A stretch of DNA of 32,773 nucleotides from Actinoallomurus sp. Its GTDB lineage: Bacteria > Actinomycetota > Actinomycetes > Streptosporangiales > Streptosporangiaceae. A program made the position numbers and the translations under genes. Under the pieces are notes generated by a model that searched no databases, was not told the origin of the DNA, and was given only the letters and a program-made list of their open reading frames with translations. Shown piece after piece: positions 16,502 to 28,327 of this stretch. Positions within the stretch are counted from its first letter, which is position 1; each line of letters opens with the position of its first letter. Where the stretch lies: positions 1 through 32,773 of the forward strand of contig JAOPYL010000325.1 in assembly GCA_025964625.1 (NCBI GenBank), read 5' to 3'.

Positions 16502-18001
16502 TCAGCGGTCCGCGGTCGCGGGCTCGTGGTGCTCGGCCATCATGTGGCGCAACGGCCCGACCGCCATCGCCAGGACGGCGCCGGTGGCGATCGCGATCAG
16601 ACCAAGTATCAGGAAGTAGGTCGGCTCGGACAGGACGGTCCCCGCGAGCCGGGTCATCTGGCCGCCGATGGCGTCGCCCACGGCGACGGCGAGGAACCAG
16701 AGCCCGATCATCTGGCTCGTGAAGGCCTTCGGTGCGAGCTTGGTCGTCACCGACAGGCCCACCGGGCTCAGGCAGAGTTCCCCGGTGGTCTGGATGAGGT
16801 AGGTGACCACCAGCCACAACACGGACACCTTCGCCCCGTGGGCGGCCTGGGCGGCCGCGAACATCATGATGACGAAGGACAGGCCGCACAGCACCATGGC
16901 GATCGAGAACTTCAGCGGCGTGCTCAGCCGGGTGCCCGCCTTCACCCAGAGGGCCGCGAACACCGGGGCGAGCAGGATGACCATGATGGGGTTCACGGCC
17001 TGCAGCCAGCTCGACGGCATCTCCCAGCCGCCGACGGACAGGTCGGTCTTGTACTGCGCGAAGGTCGACAGCTCGGTGGCGCCCTGGTCGTAGATCATCC
17101 AGAAGACGGAGGCAGCGACGAACAGCCAGATGTAGGCCTTGAGCCGGGTGCGCTCGTCCGGTGTGATCTCGTGGCTGCCGAAGAACATGAAGGCGAAGTA
17201 CGCGACGGCGACGCAGATGGGCACGACGGTCAGCGCCCAGGTCACGGCGTCCAGCGTGAGCGTGCGGGTCGCCAGGCCTACCAGGATGACCGCGGCCACG
17301 GCGGCGCAGCCGGCGCTGGTGATGGTCGTGAAGTGGCGCCGCTCCTTCTCCGTCAGCCGCTGGGGCGGCTCGCCGTCATGGAGGTTCTTCTGACCGAGGA
17401 CGTACTGCACCAGGCCCAGGGCCATGCCGATCGCGGCCATCCCGAAGCCGAGGTGCCAGGAGATCTTCTGCCCGAGCGTGCCCACGACGAGGGGGGCGAG
17501 GAACGCGCCGAGGTTGATGCCCATGTAGAAGATCGAGAAGCCCGCGTCCCTGCGGGCGTCCTCGTCCTCCCGGTACAGGTGGCCGACCAGAGTGGAGATG
17601 TTGGGCTTGAGCAGGCCGGTGCCGATAATGATCAGTGTGAGCCCGAGGTAGACGAAGGCGGCACTGCCCGGGATCGCCAGCGAGAGGTGCCCCAGCATGA
17701 TGATGACGCCGCCGTACAGCACCGAGCGGCGCGGGCCGAGAACGCGGTCGCCGATCCAGCCGCCTGGCAGCGCCACCAGATAGACCATTGCCGAGTAGAC
17801 GCCGACGAGCGCCTTCGCCGTGCCCTCCCGCAGCCCCAGACCGCCGCCGGCCGCCGAGGCGGCGAGGAACAGCACGAGGACGCTGCGCATGCCGTAGAAG
17901 CTGAAACGCTCCCACATCTCGGTCATGAAGAGTGTGGCCAGCCCCCGCGGGTGGCCGAGGAAGCGGCGTTCCTGCCGTGCCTCCGTTGCCGATGTGGCCA
18001 T
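16502..18001 (-). CDS. POT/PTR2 family proton-dependent oligopeptide transporter
   Basis: This 499-residue major-facilitator protein has the POT hallmarks: E28-x-x-E31-R32-F in LFMTEMWERFSFYGMR on the first helix (proton coupling), FSIFYMGINLGAFLAP (PTR2 signature) and SPVGLSVTTKLAP on the tenth helix. About 14 membrane segments are predicted by eye, as in bacterial DtpT. It imports di- and tripeptides with protons. The start at 18001 is preceded by GGGGGAA four bases upstream; an in-frame ATG at 18031 is less well placed. It lies downstream of selD on the same strand with a 64-base gap, and converges with the FDH operon. No functional tie to selenium is apparent. Confidence 0.92.
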   Translation of the reverse strand: MATSATEARQERRFLGHPRGLATLFMTEMWERFSFYGMRSVLVLFLAASAAGGGLGLREGTAKALVGVYSAMVYLVALPGGWIGDRVLGPRRSVLYGGVIIMLGHLSLAIPGSAAFVYLGLTLIIIGTGLLKPNISTLVGHLYREDEDARRDAGFSIFYMGINLGAFLAPLVVGTLGQKISWHLGFGMAAIGMALGLVQYVLGQKNLHDGEPPQRLTEKERRHFTTITSAGCAAVAAVILVGLATRTLTLDAVTWALTVVPICVAVAYFAFMFFGSHEITPDERTRLKAYIWLFVAASVFWMIYDQGATELSTFAQYKTDLSVGGWEMPSSWLQAVNPIMVILLAPVFAALWVKAGTRLSTPLKFSIAMVLCGLSFVIMMFAAAQAAHGAKVSVLWLVVTYLIQTTGELCLSPVGLSVTTKLAPKAFTSQMIGLWFLAVAVGDAIGGQMTRLAGTVLSEPTYFLILGLIAIATGAVLAMAVGPLRHMMAEHHEPATADR

Positions 18002-18065
18002 GCGGTTCCCCCGAATCTCCGCTACGGCCATACAAGTGTGACTGTTGTGTACCCTCAGTGATCTC

Positions 18066-19049
18066 TCATCGAACGATCAACGCGTGAGTTCCCCGCCCGA
18101 CGAGCTCGCCGACGACCGGCGCGCCGGGCACCTCACCGGCCACGAGCAGGCCACCGGAGGTCTGGGCGTCGGCCAGCAGCAGCCGGTCCTCCTCGGACAC
18201 GCCGCCGAAGTCCGTGTGCGGCGTCACCCACGCGAGGTTCCGGTGAGTGCCGCCGGAGACGAACCCGTCTCGTACGGCCTCGCGCGCGCCTGCGAGGTAG
18301 GGGACGGCCGAGGCGTCCACGATAGCGGTGACACCGCTGGCACGGGCCATCTTGTACAAGTGGCCGAGCAGCCCGAACCCGGTGACGTCGGTGGCGCACC
18401 GGTGGCCGCGCTCCAGCGCGGCGCGGGACGCATCGGCGTTGAGGGTCGTCATCGCCTCCACCGCCTCGGGGAAGACCTCGCCGGTGGACTTGTGCCGGGT
18501 GTTGAGCACGCCGATGCCGAGCGGCTTCGTCAGGGACAGCGGTATTCCGGGGCGCCCGGCGTTCAGGCGCAGCAGCCTGTCCGGATCGGCGAGCCCGGTC
18601 ACGGCCATGCCGTACTTCGGCTCGGGGTCGTCCACGCTGTGCCCGCCCGCGACGTGGCAGCGCGCCTGCCGGGCCACGTCGAGCCCCCCGCGCAGCACCT
18701 CCCGCGCGAGCTCCATCGGCAGGGTGTCCCGCGGCCAGCCGAGAAGGTTCACCGCGATCAGGGGAAGACCGCCGACGGCGTACACGTCGGACAGCGCGTT
18801 GGCCGCGGCGATGCGTCCCCAGTCGTACGGGTCGTCCACGACCGGCGTGAAGAAGTCGGCCGTGGCCACCGCCGCCCGGCCGTCCTGAATCCGCACGACG
18901 GCGGCGTCGTCGCCGTCGTCCAGCCCGATGAGCAGGTCATCGGGGCGATCGGCATCGATGAGCCCGGCGACCACCGCCTCGAGCTCGCCCGGAGGGATCT
19001 TGCATGCGCAGCCGCCGCCGTGGGCGTACTGGGTGAGGCGATACTTCAT
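18066..19049 (-). CDS. selD: Selenide, water dikinase SelD (selenophosphate synthase)
   Basis: This 327-residue SelD makes selenophosphate from selenide and ATP, the selenium donor for Sec-tRNA. The N-terminal active loop YAHGGGCACKIPP carries Cys at the position that is Sec in some SelD proteins, and the essential Lys. ATP/Mg segments DDAAVVRIQ and TADFFTPVVDDPYDWGRIA, plus CHVAGGHSVDDPEPKYG and TDVTGFGLLGHLYKMA, are all typical. The ATG at 19049 (MKYRLTQ) begins the family sequence. Together with the tRNA-Sec and the Sec-dependent FDH in this window it shows an active selenocysteine trait; selA and selB must be outside the window. Confidence 0.95.
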   Translation of the reverse strand: MKYRLTQYAHGGGCACKIPPGELEAVVAGLIDADRPDDLLIGLDDGDDAAVVRIQDGRAAVATADFFTPVVDDPYDWGRIAAANALSDVYAVGGLPLIAVNLLGWPRDTLPMELAREVLRGGLDVARQARCHVAGGHSVDDPEPKYGMAVTGLADPDRLLRLNAGRPGIPLSLTKPLGIGVLNTRHKSTGEVFPEAVEAMTTLNADASRAALERGHRCATDVTGFGLLGHLYKMARASGVTAIVDASAVPYLAGAREAVRDGFVSGGTHRNLAWVTPHTDFGGVSEEDRLLLADAQTSGGLLVAGEVPGAPVVGELVGRGTHALIVR

Positions 19050-19132
19050 GTGGGTGATCTTCCCGCCCTGTGCTCTGACCAGTTGGCGCCTTACAGTCTC
19101 TCTCATCCGGCCGGCCGCCGGTTCGGGGTACG

Positions 19133-19153
19133 CGGAGGTTCCGGTGTCCTCCG
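19133..19153 (-). terminator. Hairpin after the DUF77 gene
   Basis: A 6-bp stem CGGAGG / CCTCCG with a 9-base loop lies immediately behind the stop of the thiamine-binding gene (minus strand), before selD. It is weak and has no T-run, so it may only attenuate. Confidence 0.4.
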
Positions 19154-19154
19154 A

Positions 19155-19445
19155 TCAGGCGAGGTAAGCCTCCACCGCCTCAACCTTCGAGGTCAGGGCA
19201 TCGGTGACGCCGGGACGCATATCGGCCTTCAGTGTGAGACCCACGCGCGGAGCGATCTTCGCCACGGCGTCGACGGCCTGCTTGATGACCGCCATCGTCT
19301 GGTCCCAGTCGCCTTCGATCGTGGTGAACATCGAGTCCGTTCGGTTCGGGAGGCCGCTGGCGCGGACCACCCGGATCGCTTCGGCGACGGCCTCACCCAC
19401 GTCTTCGCCGATTCCGAGCGGCGTGATTGCGAATGCGACGAGCAT
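19155..19445 (-). CDS. MTH1187/DUF77 family thiamine-binding protein
   Basis: This small 96-residue protein starts [20 protein letters not shown] and contains [16 protein letters not shown]-like sequence (here [20 protein letters not shown]), the signature of the COG0011/MTH1187/YkoF-like family, ferredoxin-like folds that bind thiamine or hydroxymethylpyrimidine. It is usually a tetrameric cytosolic protein of unclear physiology. The ATG at 19445 has GGAAGG about 9 bases upstream; the frame upstream of it does not fit the family. It is upstream of selD on the same strand, and divergent from the acyl-CoA ligase. No thiamine genes are near. Confidence 0.88.
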   Translation of the reverse strand: MLVAFAITPLGIGEDVGEAVAEAIRVVRASGLPNRTDSMFTTIEGDWDQTMAVIKQAVDAVAKIAPRVGLTLKADMRPGVTDALTSKVEAVEAYLA

Positions 19446-19505
19446 CGGATGACTTCCTTCCGCTGGAGCGGCCAGGTTCGGCACGTTCTTACGGGCCGCC
19501 AGCTA

Positions 19506-19524
19506 CTCGTAAGTGTTCTACGAG
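19506..19524. promoter_or_regulatory. Inverted repeat CTCGTA-N7-TACGAG upstream of the acyl-CoA ligase
   Basis: A perfect 6-bp inverted repeat with a 7-base spacer lies in the divergent gap between the DUF77 gene and the acyl-CoA ligase, 90 bases before the ligase start. The size and position fit an operator for a dimeric repressor. No regulator gene lies next to it, so this is a candidate only. Confidence 0.3.
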
Positions 19525-19613
19525 GGAATTTATCGTGTCGGGCCTTGTCCGAATCCCGTTCTACGTGGTGCGATGCTGCACTGCGAGTGTGCACTGACAT
19601 CGGAGGCGCGAAG

Positions 19614-21407
19614 ATGGCTGTTCTGCAGGATCGGGCGGAGGTGGAGAAGGAGATCCAGGGCGCGACGATCGCCCACGCTCTCCTCGAGACGGCGGAGCGC
19701 CACCCGGACGCCCCCGCCTTCACCCAGGGCGACGAGACCCTGACCTGGGGCGAGACCAGGCAGCGGGTCCTACGGATCGCCGCGGCGTTCGCCGCGCTCG
19801 GGCTGGAACGCGGTGACGTCGTCGCGCTGATGATGCCGAACCGGACCGAGCATGTGCTCGCCGACCTCGGCACCGTGCACGCCGGCGGAACGCCCACGAC
19901 CTTGTACGCCACCCTGGCCCCGGAGCAGGTGGCGTATGTCGCCGGCGACTGTGCCGCGAAGTACGCGGTCCTCGACGGGCGGGACCAGCTCGACCGCTGG
20001 CTGCCGGTGCTCTCCGAACTGCCCGGGCTGCGCAGGGTCATCGTGCTGAACGACTGCCCCGAGGGTGAGCCGTTCATCCCGTGGGAATCGTTCCTGAGCC
20101 TGGGAGACGGGACCTGCGAACGATGGCGCGACCTTCACCACGACGACACGCTGACCGTGCTGTACACCTCGGGCACGACCGGTCCTCCCAAGGGCGTCGT
20201 CATCACCCACCGGATGGCGCTGTACGAGTGCGAGGTGTCGAACGCCACATCGGGGCTCCCGACGCCCAGCGTCGGCGTCTCGTACCTGCCGTTCGCGCAC
20301 ATCGCCGACCGGGTCCTCAGCATCTACCTGCCGATCGTGCGCGCCTCGCACATCCATTTCTGCGCCGATCCGGCGCGGCTGTCGGCGGTGCTGGCGACGG
20401 CCCGGCCGCACCGCTTCTTCGGCGTGCCGCGCGTGTGGGAGAAGATGATGGCCGCCATCCAGGCCGTGCTCGGCGCGGAGCAGGACGAGGCCAAGAGGGC
20501 CGCGGTCGCCTCCGCCATGGCGGCCGGGCGCGCCTACGTCGAGTCGTGTGAGTACGGCCGGGAGACCACGCCGGCGGTGCTGGCGGCCTACGAGGAGGCC
20601 GACGCGGCCGTGCTCTCGGTCATGCGCTCGCTCATCGGCCTGGACCGCGTCCGGCACACCCTGAGCGCCGCCGCGCCGCTGCCGATCGAGGTCGCCCGCT
20701 TCTTCGCCGGCCTCGGACTGTGCATCCTGGACGTGTACGGCATGACGGAGACCACCGGCGCCGCCACCGGGAACCTCCCCGAGGCCTTCAAGCTGGGCAC
20801 CGTCGGCCGGCCCATGCCGGGCATCGAACTTCGGCTGGCCGGCGACGGCGAGATCCTGCTGCGCGGCACCACCTGCACTCCCGGCTACCTCAACCGCCCC
20901 GAGGCCACCGCCGAACTGCTCGACTCCGACGGCTGGGTGCACACGGGCGACCTCGGCGAGATCGACGCCGACGGGTTCCTGAAGGTCGTCGACCGCAAGA
21001 AGGAGATCATCATCACCGCGGGCGGGGAGAACATCGCCCCCTCCCTGATCGAGAACCTGCTCAAGGAGCACCCGCTCGTCGGCCAGGCCCTCGCGTACGG
21101 CGACCAGCGCCGCTACGTCGTCGCCCTGGTCACCCTGGACGGAGAGGTCGCCCCGGTCTGGGCGGCGGCCCACGGCATCGAGGGGGACCTCGAGGCGCTC
21201 GCCGAGCACCCACTCGTGCTGGAGGAGGTCGGCACGGCGGTCCAGGAGGCCAACGAGCGGCTGGCCCGGGTACAGCAGGTCAAGAGGTGGCGGCTGCTGC
21301 CCGATGAGTGGACCGCGGAGAGCGAGGAGCTGACCCCGACCCTGAAGGTCAAGCGAGGTGTCGTCCACGCGAAGTACGCTCCAGTCATCGACACGCTGTA
21401 CGCCTGA
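19614..21407 (+). CDS. Long-chain fatty-acyl-CoA ligase (AMP-forming, FadD-like)
   Basis: This 597-residue ANL-superfamily enzyme activates a fatty acid with ATP and CoA. Motifs in order: P-loop-like LTVLYTSGTTGPPKGVVITH (A3), YLPFAHIADR, FFGVPRVWEKMMAAI (typical of the long-chain, FadD15/ACSBG-like group), DVYGMTETTGA (A5), GWVHTGDLGEID (A7), VVDRKKEIIITAGGENIAP (A8), and the C-terminal catalytic Lys in LTPTLKVKRG (A10). The start at 19614 has GGAGG 7 bases upstream. The frame is open far upstream, but that part lies antisense to selD and DUF77 and is not coding. Very likely a housekeeping lipid enzyme; exact chain length cannot be told. Confidence 0.92.
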   Translation: MAVLQDRAEVEKEIQGATIAHALLETAERHPDAPAFTQGDETLTWGETRQRVLRIAAAFAALGLERGDVVALMMPNRTEHVLADLGTVHAGGTPTTLYATLAPEQVAYVAGDCAAKYAVLDGRDQLDRWLPVLSELPGLRRVIVLNDCPEGEPFIPWESFLSLGDGTCERWRDLHHDDTLTVLYTSGTTGPPKGVVITHRMALYECEVSNATSGLPTPSVGVSYLPFAHIADRVLSIYLPIVRASHIHFCADPARLSAVLATARPHRFFGVPRVWEKMMAAIQAVLGAEQDEAKRAAVASAMAAGRAYVESCEYGRETTPAVLAAYEEADAAVLSVMRSLIGLDRVRHTLSAAAPLPIEVARFFAGLGLCILDVYGMTETTGAATGNLPEAFKLGTVGRPMPGIELRLAGDGEILLRGTTCTPGYLNRPEATAELLDSDGWVHTGDLGEIDADGFLKVVDRKKEIIITAGGENIAPSLIENLLKEHPLVGQALAYGDQRRYVVALVTLDGEVAPVWAAAHGIEGDLEALAEHPLVLEEVGTAVQEANERLARVQQVKRWRLLPDEWTAESEELTPTLKVKRGVVHAKYAPVIDTLYA

Positions 21408-21424
21408 GCGGCCCGCACGGCCTG

Positions 21425-21661
21425 GTGTTCCTCGGCCTGTTCGCGCTGCTCGCCCTGGTCGCATGGTGGACGTCGCGCCGCATGTACGCGGACGGGACGG
21501 CCCCGGCCGGCGCCGTCGGCACGATGATGCGCCTGCTGCCGTTCGGCACCATCGCGGTAGCCGCGTACGTGCCGCTCGCGGCCGGCCTCTACCTCCTGAC
21601 CACGACCGTGTGGACGGCGGCCGAGCGCGCCACCCTCTGGCGCGGGATGATCACCGCCTGA
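21425..21661 (+). pseudogene. C-terminal fragment of a YidC/Oxa1-type membrane insertase
   Basis: A 78-codon frame (from the first usable GTG) encodes VFLGLFALLALVAWWTSRRM, then a short loop, MMRLLPFGTIAVAAYVPLAA, and GLYLLTTTVWTAAERATLWR. The last part matches the final helix pair of actinobacterial YidC/Oxa1 insertases (LPFxT...PLAAGLYLLTTTxWTxxER). The N-terminal five-sixths of such a protein are missing; upstream lies the end of the acyl-CoA ligase. It ends 14 bases before tRNA-Sec. It may be a remnant left when the ligase region was joined to the tRNA, or a small membrane protein derived from it. No good Shine-Dalgarno is seen. Confidence 0.55.
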
Positions 21662-21675
21662 GTATGCTCACCCGC

Positions 21676-21771
21676 GGAGGCGTGAGGGTGCCTGGTGGCC
21701 CTCTTGGTCTTCAAAACCAATGGACGGCGCTCAGCGTCGTCGGCGGGTTCGATTCCCGTACGCCTCCGCCA
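21676..21771 (+). tRNA. selC: tRNA-Sec (anticodon UCA)
   Basis: This 96-nt tRNA has an 8-bp acceptor stem (GGAGGCGT with ACGCCTCC), discriminator G and encoded CCA (21769-21771). The anticodon arm is TTGGT-CTTCAAA-ACCAA with anticodon TCA at 21711-21713. A long variable arm (GACGGCGC with GCGTCGTC around TCA) and a T arm GGG-TTCGATT-CCC follow. The extended acceptor stem, long extra arm and UCA anticodon identify it as the selenocysteine tRNA. It decodes the UGA at 11967. Confidence 0.96.
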
Positions 21772-21972
21772 AGACGCTCTTCGCCGCGCAAGCCCAGGTT
21801 GTGCCAGGTTCGCGAGCTGAGGAGTGGCTGCTGACGTGTCCGGCTGCGTCCGGGCGGAGGAAGACATCCGCTGCGAGCGCTCCCTGGTGCGTCGCCTTGT
21901 CCTGGGCGACGGCGAGCGAGTCTGGCGATGCTCAGCTCGTGGATTTGGGAAGCGTACGGTGCCGGGTGGATG

Positions 21973-22872
21973 TCACCGTGTCGGGCCGAGCCCTGCGAGC
22001 AGCGCGGTGAGGGTCGAGCCGAGCGGGGCGTCGAGGGTCAGGAGGGCGTGGGCCTCGCCGCGGGTCGGGCCCTGGTTGATGATCGCGACGGGTATGTCGT
22101 GTTCGGTGGCGTGGCGTACGAAGCGGTAGCCGGACATCACGGTCAGCGAGGATCCCAGAACGAGCAGCGTATTGGCGCGCTCGGTCAACGCGTAACACTC
22201 CTGGACGCGAGGTCGTGGCACGTTCTCGCCGAAGAACACCACGTCGGGCTTGAGTAGGCCGCCGCAGCTGTGGCAGTCCACGACGCGGAAGGCGTCGATC
22301 TGGTCGTCGGCGAGGACGGCGTCTCCGTCGGGGTTGATCGCGCTGATCCGGGCGTGCCAGTCGGGGTTGGCTGCGCGCAGGCGCTGGTCGAGCATCTGGC
22401 GGGAGGTGCGTTGACCGCAGGTAAGACAGATGACGCGGTCGAGGCTGCCGTGCAGCTCGATCACGTGCTGTGCATTGGCGGCCTGGTGCAGGCCGTCGAC
22501 GTTCTGGGTGATGATCCCGGCAGTCAGCCCGCGGCACTCCAACTCGGCGATCGCGCGATGACCGGTGTTGGGAATCGCGCGAGCGACATGCCGCCATCCG
22601 AGGTGGCTGCGCGCCCAGTACCGCCGACGGGCCGCGGCGCTGCCGACGAACGTCTGGTACGTCATCGGCTCGGCCCGCCGCCTGCGTCCGCTCTCCCCTC
22701 GGTAGTCCGGGATGCCGGACTCCGTCGACAGGCCGGCCCCGCTCAAGATCACCATGTCGCCGTCTGCGATGAGGTCGACCAGCATCTCGAACGGAGGACT
22801 GGTGAACACACCCGGCGGGTCGGGCAATGCACCGAACATGCCGCCGGGACCCTCGTCTACGGTCCGAGTCAC
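21973..22872 (-). CDS. Sir2-family NAD-dependent protein deacylase (sirtuin)
   Basis: This sirtuin has about 299 residues from the GTG at 22872. It shows the NAD site [16 protein letters not shown], the catalytic [11 protein letters not shown] and [17 protein letters not shown], and zinc ligands C-x-x-C (CLTC) and C-x-x-C (CHSC). It ends with [25 protein letters not shown] and IINQGPT. It removes acyl groups from lysines of target proteins at the cost of NAD. The start is uncertain: the ATG at 22839 ([10 protein letters not shown]) is the other candidate, and neither has an ideal ribosome site. It diverges from metH; the gap between them contains the metH riboswitch. Confidence 0.9.
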   Translation of the reverse strand: MTRTVDEGPGGMFGALPDPPGVFTSPPFEMLVDLIADGDMVILSGAGLSTESGIPDYRGESGRRRRAEPMTYQTFVGSAAARRRYWARSHLGWRHVARAIPNTGHRAIAELECRGLTAGIITQNVDGLHQAANAQHVIELHGSLDRVICLTCGQRTSRQMLDQRLRAANPDWHARISAINPDGDAVLADDQIDAFRVVDCHSCGGLLKPDVVFFGENVPRPRVQECYALTERANTLLVLGSSLTVMSGYRFVRHATEHDIPVAIINQGPTRGEAHALLTLDAPLGSTLTALLAGLGPTR

Positions 22873-23010
22873 CCGTCCATGGTGCCTGACATCCGCACCT
22901 GCCCAGGCCATCACCCCGCGACGTCTCCGCCGCACAGCCAACAGCACACGTGCTCTCATGCCGGGCGTTTCCTTGAGCAGTCCCCTTTCGGTACTCTGGA
23001 CTACCAGGTC

Positions 23011-23088
23011 GAGAGGCGCTGCGACGGGCTCAGGTCCGCCACGCTCGGCCTGCACCGTTCACCAAGGGCGCCTCCCACAACGGGAGGG
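23011..23088 (+). promoter_or_regulatory. S-adenosylhomocysteine (SAH) riboswitch of metH
   Basis: P1 pairs GAGGCGC (23013-23019) with GCGCCTC (23068-23074). The 5' strand runs into GCGCTGCGAC, the conserved SAH-aptamer core, and the inner part holds CAGG (23031-23034) opposite CCTG (23049-23052) around GCTCGG. Overlapping its 3' end, CCTCCC (23071-23076) can instead pair with GGGAGG (23082-23087), which is the Shine-Dalgarno of metH. SAH binding would favour P1, free the ribosome site and switch metH ON, the known behaviour of this class. A TACTCT at 22992 may be the -10 element. Confidence 0.85.
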
Positions 23089-23095
23089 TGGTCTG

Positions 23096-26782
<3,687 letters not shown>

Positions 26783-26828
26783 CTCAAACGGACGGCTGAA
26801 TCCCCCGGGACGGCAACGCCGGCGGCAG

Positions 26829-26864
26829 GCCTCCGCGGATACGAACTCCCGTACCCGCGGAGGC
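26829..26864. terminator. Strong hairpin terminator between metH and the dehydrogenase
   Basis: GCCTCCGCGG pairs perfectly with CCGCGGAGGC; after one A-C mismatch the stem continues TAC/GTA and closes the loop GAACTCCC. It sits 46 bases after the metH stop and just before the convergent dehydrogenase stop, so it can work for both. Confidence 0.75.
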
Positions 26865-26871
26865 AGACCGG

Positions 26872-27903
26872 TCACGGGCGGACGAGCACCTTGAGCGCCT
26901 CGCGGTCGGCCATGGCGCGGTAACCGTCGGGAACCTCGTCGAGGCTGACGGTGCGGTCGAACACGCGCCCGGGCTGGATCGTGCCGTCGAGGATGTCGCG
27001 CATGAGCTCCTCGATGTAGGCGCGGGCCGGAGCCACGCCACCGGTCAGGGTCAGGTTGCGCATGAGCACGCCGAACCCGATCGGGCCCTCCTCGTACTGC
27101 GGCGCACCGACCCGGCTGACCACGCCGCCGTCGCGGGCGACGCCGAAGGCCATCTCCAGGGCCGGCTTCGTACCGACGCACTCCAGCACGGTGTGCGTGC
27201 CGTCGCCGCCGGTGAGCTCCCGGACCTTCTCGATGCCTTCCTCGCCGCGTTCGGCGACCACGTCGGTCGCACCGAACTCACGCCCGAGGTCGGTACGGTC
27301 CTTGTGCCGCCCCATGAGCAGGATCCGCTCGGCGCCGAGCCGCTTCGCCGCCAGCACCGCCGACAGGCCGACCGCGCCGTCGCCGATGACCGTCACGGTG
27401 GTGCGGGGCCCGACGTCGGCCTTCACGGCGGCGTGGTGGCCGGTGCAGAACACGTCGGACAGGGTCAGCAGGGAGGGCAGCAGCGCGGAGTCCTCGCCGA
27501 CGGGCAGCTTCACCAGCGTGCCCTGCGCCTGTGGCACCCGTACGGCCTCGCCCTGACCGCCGTCCAGATCATGTCCCCACTGCCCACCGTGGCGGCAGGA
27601 GGTGTGCAGTCCCTCGGCGCAGAAGTCGCAGGTGTTGTCCGCCCACACGAAGGGCGCGACCACGACGTCACCGCGCCTGAGCCCCGGCACATCCGAACCG
27701 GTGTCCTCGACGACGCCGAGAAACTCATGGCCCATGCGCCTGCCCTGCCCGGAGGCCGGCATCGACCCGTACGGCCACAGGTCACTGCCGCAGACGCACG
27801 ACTGCAGCACGCGCACCACGGCGTCGGTGGGCTCCTGGATGACCGGGTCGGGCACGTTCTCCACCCGTACGTCACCGGCGCCGTACATCAACGTTGCTCG
27901 CAT
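26872..27903 (-). CDS. Zinc-dependent alcohol dehydrogenase (MDR superfamily)
   Basis: This 343-residue medium-chain dehydrogenase has catalytic zinc ligands in SCVCGSDLWPY and GHEFLGVVED. The structural zinc loop is partly reduced (DNTCDFCAEGLHTSC has three to four Cys). The Rossmann motif VIGDGAVGLSAVLAAKRLGA is followed by RHKDRTDLGREFGATD. It is typical of actinobacterial NAD(P)-dependent alcohol dehydrogenases with unassigned substrate. The ATG at 27903 (MRATLMYGAGDVRVE) follows GAGGAAGGA and is the family start. It diverges from an MmyB-like XRE regulator, which is followed by a small cupin; this trio is likely a regulon. Confidence 0.9.
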   Translation of the reverse strand: MRATLMYGAGDVRVENVPDPVIQEPTDAVVRVLQSCVCGSDLWPYGSMPASGQGRRMGHEFLGVVEDTGSDVPGLRRGDVVVAPFVWADNTCDFCAEGLHTSCRHGGQWGHDLDGGQGEAVRVPQAQGTLVKLPVGEDSALLPSLLTLSDVFCTGHHAAVKADVGPRTTVTVIGDGAVGLSAVLAAKRLGAERILLMGRHKDRTDLGREFGATDVVAERGEEGIEKVRELTGGDGTHTVLECVGTKPALEMAFGVARDGGVVSRVGAPQYEEGPIGFGVLMRNLTLTGGVAPARAYIEELMRDILDGTIQPGRVFDRTVSLDEVPDGYRAMADREALKVLVRP

Positions 27904-27982
27904 GAGAGTCCTTCCTCGGTGGTTGAGAGCGCCCTGGCGGAACCGCGAGGGGTGGGCGGTCGCTCCGCGTCGCCTGAGCACT

Positions 27983-28003
27983 GTCAAGACAACAGGACTT
28001 GAC
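27983..28003. promoter_or_regulatory. Inverted repeat GTCAAG-N9-CTTGAC upstream of the dehydrogenase
   Basis: A perfect 6-bp inverted repeat with a 9-base spacer is centred 90 bases upstream of the dehydrogenase start. It overlaps a minus-strand TTGACA that resembles a -35 element, although no good -10 follows at the right distance. It is a plausible operator for the neighbouring MmyB-like regulator or for the deleted copy of it. Confidence 0.35.
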
Positions 28004-28082
28004 GCGGGCGCGGGAGTCCCTGGCTATTGGGGTACTGGCAGACCCCCCCAGCACGTTTCAGCAGGTACGTGCCATCGATGGC

Positions 28083-28190
28083 GTGGACGACCGGAACGAG
28101 GTGCGTGACTTCCTGGCATCCCGGCGGGCTCGGATCACGCCGGAGCAGGCGGGCTCAAGCGGTACCGCCACCCCGTCGTCGGAGACCTCC
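28083..28190 (+). pseudogene. Internally deleted remnant of an MmyB-like XRE regulator
   Basis: VDDRNEVRDFLASRRARITP and EQAG (28083-28154) copy the start of the intact regulator 174 bases further on (VNDRNEIRGAIREFLTSRR). Right after, in another frame from 28157, comes KRYRHPVVGDL, matching KRIHHPLVGDL near the intact protein's C-terminus. About 230 codons between these parts are gone, joined near GCGGGCTCAAGCGG. The sequences differ enough that this was an older paralogue rather than a fresh duplication. Confidence 0.65.
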
Positions 28191-28327
28191 ACGCGTCGGC
28201 CGCTGAAGACGAACGCAACGACGTTCGATCCGCCGCCCCACGCGGACACCCACCTGTGGGAGGCCAGGTCGAGAGGGGTACCAGCAGGGACTCCCACCCT
28301 GTGCCGGGGGCTCGTAGCGTTGAATAC

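Noticed and set aside
16502-16504. Second selenocysteine codon at the end of the POT transporter
   Set aside because: No SECIS-like hairpin or GGUCU loop follows, and POT proteins normally end here.
18045-19613. Long N-terminal extension of the acyl-CoA ligase frame
   Set aside because: It runs antisense to selD and DUF77, has no recognisable sequence, and a good ribosome site lies at 19602 for the ATG at 19614.
21589-21867. Minus-strand frame across tRNA-Sec containing GIEPA-like sequence
   Set aside because: This is the usual false protein read from a tRNA complement.
22712-23095. Upstream extension of the metH frame
   Set aside because: It overlaps the divergent sirtuin and the riboswitch; the ribosome site at 23082-23088 fixes the start at 23096.
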